From Affinundibacterium fentianense (GTDB lineage Bacteria; Pseudomonadota; Gammaproteobacteria; Burkholderiales; Burkholderiaceae_D): DNA of 64,000 nucleotides. Where the stretch lies: contig NZ_JAGSPJ010000005.1 in the NCBI RefSeq assembly GCF_018139545.1, positions 355,112 through 419,111 on the forward strand, read 5' to 3'. A program made the translations under genes and the position numbers. A model generated the notes under the pieces. The model did not search any database and was not told the DNA's origin. It saw only the letters and a program-made list of their open reading frames with translations. Every line of letters begins with the position of its first letter. Positions within the stretch are counted from its first letter, which is position 1. Positions 45,134-52,398 of the stretch are shown piece by piece.

Positions 45134-47128
45134 ATGGTGACGGATTTGGTTCAAGAAGTCTTAAAAATTAGTAAGGCTAGACATATTCCCGGCTACTTTC
45201 CGGGAATGCCGCAAGCAGTATTCGCAGTCAGTATCGATTGCGATTGGAGTAAGTTACAGCAATCATCGTTGGCTTATTCACATGCCTATTTCGCCGAATT
45301 ATTGCCAAGTTACTTAGAACAATATGCCAAGCTAAGTGCTTTGCAAGATATCCCATTGCGTCAGATATTTGCGGTGTGCCTTGCGATGTTGCATCAAGCT
45401 GGCTATCCGACAATTGATACAGTGCGGCAAGAGCTGCGCCTTAATCCAACAATTCCAAGCATTAAGGGATCCGCAAGGTTAACGAAAACATTTGTTATGC
45501 CAGCCTTGAGTATGGGCCAAATAGCCCACCAATTCGCATTGGAATGGGCAGCAAAGAATTTTAATCAATGGCAAAGCGGTCAACTGTCTCAGGACAGGCA
45601 TGCAGACGCATATCCACAAATAAAAGCGAACTTAAGTGCTGTTATCAAAAGAATGGAAGTGCACGCACCGCTTGGACAAAATTCCTTAAGGTTTATCCAA
45701 GCAGCACAGCAGTTGAACATACCCTATGTCAGAGTTACCGCAAATGTGTTTCAGTTTGGTTGGGGGCGAAATGCGCGCTGGCTCGATAGTTCATTTACGG
45801 ATGCCACTCCTAACATATCGGCGCGCCTTGCGCGAAACAAAGTTGCGACCTCACGCTTTCTAAGAAATATGGGAATTCCGGTTTGTCAGCAATTGATCGT
45901 TAAAAGCGCGGAGGAAGCAGCTGAAGAAGCGAAAAAAATGGGATTTCCCGTCGTTATCAAGCCCTCTGATCAGGATGGTGGTCGAGGTGTCTTTGTCGGA
46001 CTGAAAAACGTCGAAGGGGTCCGCCAAGCGTTTGAAGAAGCGAAGAAATTGTCGTCTACGATACTTTTAGAAAAGCAATTTATCGGACAAGATTATCGGA
46101 TCCAAGTTTACCAAGGTCAAGCATACTGGGCTGTGCATAGAATCCCAGGCGGTGTTGTCGGTGATGGCGAACATTCGATTGAAGAGTTGTTGGTGATTTT
46201 GAATGCACATCCTCTACGTGGTGAGCCCGGCAGCAATGCGTTGTTGAAGCGTATCGACATCAATCAAGAAGCCTCTGATTTATTGACCGAGCAAGAATTG
46301 ACATTGAAGTCGATTCCGCACTTGGGGCAATTTGTGCGTTTAAGGCAAGCGGCCAACGTAGCCTCTGGCGGTAGTATTGTGCCAGTTTTAGAATTCGCTC
46401 ATCCCGATAATATCCAACTTGCGGAGCGAGCCGCGCGAGTGATGCGACTCGATTTGGCGGGGATAGATTTATTAATTCCAGATATTCGACACTCATGGTT
46501 AGAGAGTGGCGCGGCAATTTGCGAAGTGAATGCCCAGCCCCAAATGTCCCCGCATTTACCCTTGGAGATTTTAAATAAGATACTTGTTTGTCGCGGACGG
46601 ATTCCCGTGGTGGTGGTTTTCGGATCGATTACCGACTCGGACTGGCGATCTAAGGTCGTCGAACAATATAAACAGGTGTTCTCTGATCGAAATTTGAAAC
46701 TTGGAATGATTGATGCGAGTAGCTGCTATTTGGATGCGGTGCCGATAACGGCCAAGGGGACAGATATGTATACCTCTGCGTTGGCGTTATTAAGTGATCC
46801 TCAGACGAGTGCTTTGGTCATACATTTCACCGATAGTCAGTTTTTGAATTCAGGCATTCCAGTCGACCAAATTGAAAGTTTGATTCTCTTACCCGAGAAC
46901 AATTTCAGCGATCCGGAGTTAAGAGGGCGATGGCTATTCCGTGCTCAGTTTTTATTAGATATGTGTATCCAAACTGTGCATACGGCGAGCGAGTTAAGCG
47001 GACTGCTTCCAGAGTTGAAATTTCCACCTAGTGTCATAAGTAAAAATATGATGACTAACTTTGCAGAATTGATTTGTTCAGAGCTAAAGCGACAGTCTGA
47101 ACACCATTTAAATGCAGCAAAAACTTGA
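45134..47128 (+). CDS. Cyanophycin-synthetase-like ATP-grasp ligase with degenerate Mur-ligase-like C terminus
   Basis: This 664-aa protein is close to the ATP-grasp half of cyanophycin synthetase (CphA). It has a CphA-like N-terminal region. The ATP-grasp core runs from about residue 228 to 480, with Lys276 in VVIKPSDQDGGRG, HRIPGGVVGDGEHSIEEL, the AAN-SGG segment, and the metal ligands in ICEVNAQP (Glu464, Asn466). CphA continues into a Mur-ligase domain with a GTNGKTT P-loop. Here IPVVVVFGSITDSDW stands at that point, so the P-loop is lost, and only about 150 residues follow. It should form one amide bond rather than build a two-residue polymer unit. It heads the hotdog/P450/glycosyltransferase cassette. 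The product is unknown. Confidence 0.75.
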   Translation: MVTDLVQEVLKISKARHIPGYFPGMPQAVFAVSIDCDWSKLQQSSLAYSHAYFAELLPSYLEQYAKLSALQDIPLRQIFAVCLAMLHQAGYPTIDTVRQELRLNPTIPSIKGSARLTKTFVMPALSMGQIAHQFALEWAAKNFNQWQSGQLSQDRHADAYPQIKANLSAVIKRMEVHAPLGQNSLRFIQAAQQLNIPYVRVTANVFQFGWGRNARWLDSSFTDATPNISARLARNKVATSRFLRNMGIPVCQQLIVKSAEEAAEEAKKMGFPVVIKPSDQDGGRGVFVGLKNVEGVRQAFEEAKKLSSTILLEKQFIGQDYRIQVYQGQAYWAVHRIPGGVVGDGEHSIEELLVILNAHPLRGEPGSNALLKRIDINQEASDLLTEQELTLKSIPHLGQFVRLRQAANVASGGSIVPVLEFAHPDNIQLAERAARVMRLDLAGIDLLIPDIRHSWLESGAAICEVNAQPQMSPHLPLEILNKILVCRGRIPVVVVFGSITDSDWRSKVVEQYKQVFSDRNLKLGMIDASSCYLDAVPITAKGTDMYTSALALLSDPQTSALVIHFTDSQFLNSGIPVDQIESLILLPENNFSDPELRGRWLFRAQFLLDMCIQTVHTASELSGLLPELKFPPSVISKNMMTNFAELICSELKRQSEHHLNAAKT

Positions 47129-47251
47129 AATGGTGTTGAGATAAAAGCGAATAGAAATTTGCTTCGTAAGCATGATTTTCAACAATGTATTATTCAGAAA
47201 AATGCGAATGTTTTAGTGTTCGACATACTAAAAGAGAGAATTGGTTAAAAC

Positions 47252-47704
47252 ATGAAATATCGACTAGATGAGGCTTCGATCGAGCGAATGTCCTCATATT
47301 ATTTGAATGAAGGACGTAAGCAAGAGCAATGGGAGTTGAGTGATATTGAAATTGACGGCGATCACTTGAGTGCGAAAGTTGCTATGCGTTCTATGTACAC
47401 TTCCGACACTGATACTGGTGGATTTCATCTTAGTATTTTCTCAACCTTAGAATTCTTGTCGCAGCTCATGATTATTTATGGACATGTCTGGTCAGGTCAA
47501 AGTGAAAAAACCAAAGAAGCTTGGATGGTTGAAAGTCATACAAAGACGGTCCGTGCAATTCGACGCTCAAGTGGCATACGTGTCGATATGAAGGTGAAAG
47601 CGATGCGGCGTCGGAACGCAAGTTTTTACTGTATTGCTGATTTCAAGATCTCCGATGATTTGGATGGTTTGTTTGAAGTCAGTTTAAAAGGCTTCTTAGT
47701 CTAG
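47252..47704 (+). CDS. Small hotdog-fold-like protein (possible dehydratase or thioesterase)
   Basis: I do not recognise a family for this 150-aa protein with certainty. Its pattern fits a single hotdog domain: a strand (WELSDIEIDGDHLSAKVAM), a long central helix (LSIFSTLEFLSQLMIIYGHVW), then alternating strands to the C terminus. Proteins of this size in biosynthetic cassettes act as acyl-thioester dehydratases or thioesterases. I see no FabZ-type HxxxP or FabA Asp signature, so activity is open. It lies 123 bp after the ATP-grasp gene and 69 bp before the P450, on the same strand. Confidence 0.55.
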   Translation: MKYRLDEASIERMSSYYLNEGRKQEQWELSDIEIDGDHLSAKVAMRSMYTSDTDTGGFHLSIFSTLEFLSQLMIIYGHVWSGQSEKTKEAWMVESHTKTVRAIRRSSGIRVDMKVKAMRRRNASFYCIADFKISDDLDGLFEVSLKGFLV

Positions 47705-47773
47705 TGCGTCACGATAGTATCGTAACGGCTCAAGATCTATATTGTGCAACAACTGAATCGCATCAAAAAATTT

Positions 47774-48964
47774 ATGTCAGTGAATATTCGTCAAGCAGAA
47801 TTCTTTCAAGATCCTTATCCTTTCTACGAGAAAATCCGGTCGTCAGGAGAGCCTCTTTGGCTTGAGCACGAGCAGGATAGTTCGAGTCGGGGAGTTTGGC
47901 TTTTTAGTCGATATGCAGATGCAATGGACGTATTCAAAAATACGCAAACTATCTCGAAGAATATTCGCAGTGTCCGTACCCATGCGATGCAGCATCCATT
48001 CGATTTGCATTTATTGCATCGTGATGGTGCGGATCATTTACGATTGCGGCGCTTAGTGGCTGAATTTTTTGCGATTAAAGCGGTGACCTCGTTGGAAGGA
48101 AAGATACAGGCTCAAGTCAATCTCTTAATCGATACTTTTCCAAAGGACGTTTCTTTTGATTTCGTTGAAGTATTTTGTGAACGGCTTCCACTATTTGTGA
48201 TCGCGACCATTATCGGGATACCCTATTCCGATTTGACAAAAATTCGTGAGTGGTCGTTGATATTAGGTGATGGTTTTGACTCTTTGTTGGCGCGACATGC
48301 TAATTTGCCCGCCCGCCAAGTCGCGCTGAATGAATTTACTTTGTATGTTCAACAGCTAGTGAACGTCAAGAAAAATGAGCACGATGGTAGCCTCTTAAAT
48401 TTCTTGTTAGAGCAAAAAGATAGCGACTCGATTTCAATCGAAGAGCTGGTTGGTATGTGTCTTTTTCTTTTGTTTGCCGGGCATGAGACAACCATTAATT
48501 TGCTTGGAAATGGGATGAGCGCACTGTTAAGTCATCCAGATCAATGGTGCTTACTCAAAGCGGAGCCAAGTTTAATACCGAGTGCGGTCGAAGAAATTTT
48601 ACGTTTCGAGAGTCCTGAACAACGGACTTCATTTCGAATCACGACAGCGCCAGTGACAATCGGAGAATGGCGCCTAGAGGCTGGACAACAGTTGGGAGTT
48701 TTTATTGGATCCGCGAACCGTGATTCAAGTGTTTTCGAAAACCCAGATCAGTTTGATATAAGACGTCAACACAACCCCCATTTAGCATTCGGGATTGGGC
48801 TTCACCATTGCTTAGGAAAGACATTGTCACGTGTCGAAGCAAGAATTGCATTGGCCACCTTGGTTCAACGTTGCCCGACATTGCAGTTAGCGGAAACACC
48901 ATTTGTTTGGCGCCAAAATTCCTTTTTCCGAGGATTGGAAAAATTGATAGTCACACTTTCGTAG
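47774..48964 (+). CDS. Cytochrome P450
   Basis: This is a soluble bacterial P450 of about 396 aa that would hydroxylate or oxidise a small molecule using a separate ferredoxin and reductase. The I-helix AGHETT (235-240), the ExxR motif EILR (274-277) and the haem-binding loop FGIGLHHCLGKTLSR with Cys346 are all intact. The start is uncertain: the frame opens with GTG at 47744, and ATG at 47774 gives the more usual N terminus. Neither has a clear ribosome-binding site. No ferredoxin gene is nearby. Its neighbours are the ATP-grasp, hotdog and glycosyltransferase genes, so it probably tailors their product. Confidence 0.92.
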   Translation: MSVNIRQAEFFQDPYPFYEKIRSSGEPLWLEHEQDSSSRGVWLFSRYADAMDVFKNTQTISKNIRSVRTHAMQHPFDLHLLHRDGADHLRLRRLVAEFFAIKAVTSLEGKIQAQVNLLIDTFPKDVSFDFVEVFCERLPLFVIATIIGIPYSDLTKIREWSLILGDGFDSLLARHANLPARQVALNEFTLYVQQLVNVKKNEHDGSLLNFLLEQKDSDSISIEELVGMCLFLLFAGHETTINLLGNGMSALLSHPDQWCLLKAEPSLIPSAVEEILRFESPEQRTSFRITTAPVTIGEWRLEAGQQLGVFIGSANRDSSVFENPDQFDIRRQHNPHLAFGIGLHHCLGKTLSRVEARIALATLVQRCPTLQLAETPFVWRQNSFFRGLEKLIVTLS

Positions 48965-49013
48965 ACTGGCCCTGATTGACGTCGATACCGTTCTGAAATT
49001 GCGAAGAAAAGAG

Positions 49014-49871
49014 ATGAGAGAAATTTGCATAGTCGATATTTCGACAACCGCCCCTACCAGTTCAATTTACGTCGAATTAATGGGTGCACTTTCAACTTCC
49101 TTCACGCAACTTGGTGTTAAAGTTCATTTCGAAATTGATCGTATCCGGCATGATATGCCTAACATCATATTTGGTCGCTATCGGCAATTTGTTGACGAAA
49201 CTCGAGTTGTGCAAGCTTTACCTCCCAACTGTATTATCTTCAATCTTGCGCCTTTATCAGGTGTCGAGAAAGCGCCTTGGCTAGGACCATATATTCACTC
49301 CCTAAAAGATCATCCGGTCATCGATTATTCTTACTACAATCTAGGGTTCATACCAGCGGGTGAAGAGGCACAGCACTTTTTATTTAAGTTTGGTTATCTT
49401 CCATTAAGTGCTTTTAAATTTCCAATGAAAAGTCGTCAATTTGTCTTTTACGGCAAAGTGACCGAGCATCGTTTGCCGATCTTGAAATATTTGCGTGAAG
49501 AATTGAAAATTCCTCTGCGGGTCTTAACCAATTGCTGGGGACATGAACGTGACATGCGTATTGCCACCGCACAAGCGACGATCAATATCGGAAAATTTGA
49601 TGCGAGCTTATTGGAAGTCTACCGAATTTGGCATTCGCTTTGCCTTGGAACGCCTGTCATCTCGGAAAAAGGTGGCGACGCCCGTTTGGTAGACGACTGG
49701 CGCGAGTATGTACAGTTTGTTGATGCGCCCGAGTCGTGGCGGCATGTCAAAATTGATCGCACCTCGCCAACGAGGTATGCGAAAGACACCTCTTTTGTGC
49801 AGGAAACGGAACGATTGTTGCGCTGGATCGATCAATGCAATTTATCAACAAAGAAGCGCGCAAATGAATAG
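49014..49871 (+). CDS. CgeB/YkvP-like glycosyltransferase (GT-B type)
   Basis: This 285-aa protein begins MREICIVDIS with a purine-rich AAGAAAAGAG just before the ATG; the frame also contains an upstream TTG at 48999. The second half looks like the nucleotide-sugar domain of a GT-B enzyme: VFYGKVTEHRLPIL, AQATINIGKFDASLLEVYRIW and LCLGTPVISEKGGD, as in the Glyco_trans_1_2/CgeB group. The first half is short for a full GT-B acceptor domain, so it may be a minimal enzyme. The gene is the last of the cassette, and its stop lies in a 9-bp-stem hairpin shared with the convergent rapZ gene. Sugar and acceptor are unknown. Confidence 0.6.
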   Translation: MREICIVDISTTAPTSSIYVELMGALSTSFTQLGVKVHFEIDRIRHDMPNIIFGRYRQFVDETRVVQALPPNCIIFNLAPLSGVEKAPWLGPYIHSLKDHPVIDYSYYNLGFIPAGEEAQHFLFKFGYLPLSAFKFPMKSRQFVFYGKVTEHRLPILKYLREELKIPLRVLTNCWGHERDMRIATAQATINIGKFDASLLEVYRIWHSLCLGTPVISEKGGDARLVDDWREYVQFVDAPESWRHVKIDRTSPTRYAKDTSFVQETERLLRWIDQCNLSTKKRANE

Positions 49872-49881
49872 ATCATTTGCG
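49859..49881. terminator. Hairpin at the convergent ends of the glycosyltransferase and rapZ genes
   Basis: CGCAAATGA (49859-49867) pairs perfectly with TCATTTGCG (49873-49881) around 5 bases that include the stop codon. There is no U-run, so terminator function is uncertain. Confidence 0.4.
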
Positions 49882-49897
49882 AAGGCTCGAAAATGAC

Positions 49898-50761
49898 TTA
49901 GTGGTTTTGTCGATGCCTGATTAAGACACGTTCTGACTGTTGAAAGTGACGAGCGAGTCGTTCAACCATATAGACGGAACGATGTTGACCTCCAGTACAC
50001 CCTATACCGACTGTTAAATAGCTGCGGTTGTCACGTTTAAACGATGGCAGCCATTTAGCGATAAAGTGTTCGATGTCTTGATAGAGGTCATGTGCCATCG
50101 GCTGTTCATCCAAGAAGTCAACCACGGCTTGATCACGTCCAGTGAGAGGACGTAAGTTTGGATCGTAATGTGGATTAGGTAAGATTCGTACATCAAATAC
50201 AAAATCGACATCCAGCGGGACACCTACCTTAAATGCAAATGATTCGAACATTAAAATAAGCGATGCGTGTTCGACCGCAATCTCATCCTTGATCCAGTTT
50301 CTCAAATGATTGGCACTCAGATTTGAGGTATCAATCACGTGCCCGAGAAATTGCAGTGGGGCGAGTAAATCGCGTTCTGCTTGTATGCATTCAACTAGGC
50401 TTAAGGGCGAGCTGGCAATACGTTCTGCTTGTAAATGATGCGATAATGGATGACTACGTCGGGTCTCTGAAAAACGAGCGATCAAGGTTTCAGAGCTTGC
50501 TGTCAAAAACAGCACTTTGACTTCATGGCCTAGAGCTTGCAATTGTTGAATCGTACTCGCGACGCTCTGCAATTGATGCGAGCTACGAGAATCGATAGCC
50601 ATGGCTGCCTGTTGAATCTTCTCTGATTCCAATGTGCGCACGAGATCAATCAGTAAGGATGGCGGCAAGTTGTCGACGCAATAGTAGCCAGCATCTTCCA
50701 TCACATTCAAAGCGACCGATTTACCTGAGCCAGAAATACCTGAAATGAGCAACAAGCGCAT
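49898..50761 (-). CDS. rapZ: RNase adapter protein RapZ
   Basis: RapZ is a P-loop protein that in E. coli guides RNase E to the sRNA GlmZ and senses glucosamine 6-phosphate. The 287-aa protein has Walker A GISGSGKSV at 8-16 and the C-terminal CTGGQHRSV motif with GIGC before it. It is directly downstream of hprK, with 6 bases between, and forms the conserved ptsN-hprK-rapZ order of betaproteobacteria. Whether it controls GlmS here is not visible; I see no GlmZ-like RNA in the window. Confidence 0.96.
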   Translation of the reverse strand: MRLLLISGISGSGKSVALNVMEDAGYYCVDNLPPSLLIDLVRTLESEKIQQAAMAIDSRSSHQLQSVASTIQQLQALGHEVKVLFLTASSETLIARFSETRRSHPLSHHLQAERIASSPLSLVECIQAERDLLAPLQFLGHVIDTSNLSANHLRNWIKDEIAVEHASLILMFESFAFKVGVPLDVDFVFDVRILPNPHYDPNLRPLTGRDQAVVDFLDEQPMAHDLYQDIEHFIAKWLPSFKRDNRSYLTVGIGCTGGQHRSVYMVERLARHFQQSERVLIRHRQNH

Positions 50762-50767
50762 TATCTC

Positions 50768-51712
50768 TTACCCGAGTGTTTCATCCATGGCGCGTCGTTG
50801 ACGTTCCATAAATTCTTCCAGTGTGTTGATACCACGGAGCTGCAGAATAGTGTTTCGAACGGCGGCTTCGAGAAGAACCGCAATATTTCGTCCCGCAGCT
50901 ACGGGGATTACTACTTTTTTAATCTGTAAACCGAGCACGTCTTCAGTGTGCGAATCGATCGGTAGTCGCTCGTAGTTCTCTTCTAGGGTACTACGGCGCA
51001 CCAAATGCACAATTAACTTCAAACGCATTTTGCGGCGTACCGATGTTTCTCCAAAAATTGCTTTGATATCGAGTAAACCTAGGCCTCGAACTTCAAGTAG
51101 GTTCTGCAAAATGGGTGGACAACGCCCTTCGATCATGTTCGGTGCAATACGTGAGAACTCCACCGCATCATCGGCAACCAATCCATGGCTCCTTGAAATT
51201 AATTCCAATCCAAGTTCACTTTTACCGAGCCCCGATTCGCCGGTGATTAAAACGCCTACCCCAAGTACATCCATGAAAACACCATGCATCGTCACTTGCG
51301 GTGCAAGTTTCTTCGATAAATAGACCCGCAAGTAATCGATTACTTGTGCAGCCGGCAATGGCGTAGAGAATAGTGGGATATGATTGTCGTCACAAACGCT
51401 CAGAAAGGTTTGAGGTGATTCTAAACCTTGCGCAACAATCAAAGCAGGTGGCTGCCCTGCAACAAGTTCTTTAATAAGATTGGCCCGCGAACCAGGTGAT
51501 AAACGATGGAAGTAGTCGATCTCTTGGTGTCCTAAGACTTGAATACGTCCCGGGTGAATAAGATTCAAGTGACCTACTTGATCGGAAGAGGCAGTTGCAT
51601 CATCCGTGATTTGCTTGTCCCCACCAGAAAATCCTGCAAACCAACCTAGTTGCAACGTGTCGCGATTATCATCAAAAATTTTCTGTATCGTGAGTTCGGT
51701 AGTCAAGGGCAT
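50768..51712 (-). CDS. hprK: HPr kinase/phosphorylase
   Basis: HprK phosphorylates and dephosphorylates HPr on serine, setting the state of the nitrogen-type phosphotransferase system. The 314-aa protein has an N-terminal DRTGG-like regulatory part, His143 in MHGVF, Walker A GESGLGKS at 158-165, and the family signature [16 protein letters not shown]. It is full length. The gene lies 52 bp after ptsN and 6 bp before rapZ, so the three should be co-transcribed. Confidence 0.97.
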   Translation of the reverse strand: MPLTTELTIQKIFDDNRDTLQLGWFAGFSGGDKQITDDATASSDQVGHLNLIHPGRIQVLGHQEIDYFHRLSPGSRANLIKELVAGQPPALIVAQGLESPQTFLSVCDDNHIPLFSTPLPAAQVIDYLRVYLSKKLAPQVTMHGVFMDVLGVGVLITGESGLGKSELGLELISRSHGLVADDAVEFSRIAPNMIEGRCPPILQNLLEVRGLGLLDIKAIFGETSVRRKMRLKLIVHLVRRSTLEENYERLPIDSHTEDVLGLQIKKVVIPVAAGRNIAVLLEAAVRNTILQLRGINTLEEFMERQRRAMDETLG

Positions 51713-51764
51713 GGGGACTGTTCCAGCAATGATCGAAAGGAGACGGACGTTATAAATTGAGGCA

Positions 51765-52235
51765 CTAATTACTCGGCAATTGCGGTTCCCAAGTGGTGAT
51801 GTGTTGATAGACTAAGTTCACGTCTTGCTCTGTTTGGAGTGCTGCTCGAAACGCATCATCTGATAGCATTTCAGCGATCTCAGACAGAATTTCCAAGTGT
51901 TGTTGAGTGACATTGTCTGGCATTAATAAGAATATCAGTAAGCTGACCGCTTGCCCGTCAGGCGATTCAAAAGGAATAGCATTCTGTAAGCGTACGAATG
52001 CAGCAATCGGATTTTTGAGTCCTTTGATTCTGCCGTGGGGGACTGCAACGCCATGCCCTAATCCAGTTGAACCGAGGCGTTCACGCGCGAACAGATTTTC
52101 TGAAACGGTCGAGCGGGCAATACTGCAATTGTTTTCAAACAGTAAACCGGCTTGCTCAAATGCCCTTTTCTTACTCGATACATCTAGGTCTAACAACACA
52201 TTTTCGAGGGGCAGGATTTTTGCGATATTGGTCAT
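51765..52235 (-). CDS. ptsN: Nitrogen-regulatory PTS IIA protein
   Basis: PtsN (EIIA-Ntr) receives phosphate from NPr and regulates potassium and other transport. It has the conserved phospho-His in [11 protein letters not shown] and the [16 protein letters not shown]-terminal block. The frame is open to 52313; I took ATG 52235 (156 aa) because [15 protein letters not shown] aligns with other PtsN proteins. An ATG at 52268 is a possible longer form, and neither has a strong ribosome-binding site. In many relatives rpoN and hpf lie upstream; here a GGDEF/EAL gene does instead. Confidence 0.93.
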   Translation of the reverse strand: MTNIAKILPLENVLLDLDVSSKKRAFEQAGLLFENNCSIARSTVSENLFARERLGSTGLGHGVAVPHGRIKGLKNPIAAFVRLQNAIPFESPDGQAVSLLIFLLMPDNVTQQHLEILSEIAEMLSDDAFRAALQTEQDVNLVYQHITTWEPQLPSN

Positions 52236-52398
52236 TTGGCTATATGTTAGGCCTGTGCTCGTTGACATAATTGTGGAGCGCCGAATACTTCTTAAAAACA
52301 AGAAAAACTGCAAAGAGATCGGGTATTCGCATCCAGTCGGCGATTATAGGCTTGTTTTATCGACTCAGTGAATTTACCTGTCTGTTTTTAAGTATTTT

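Noticed and set aside
45134..47128. Full cyanophycin synthetase
   Set aside because: The Mur-ligase P-loop is absent, the protein is about 200 residues short, and no cyanophycinase gene is nearby.
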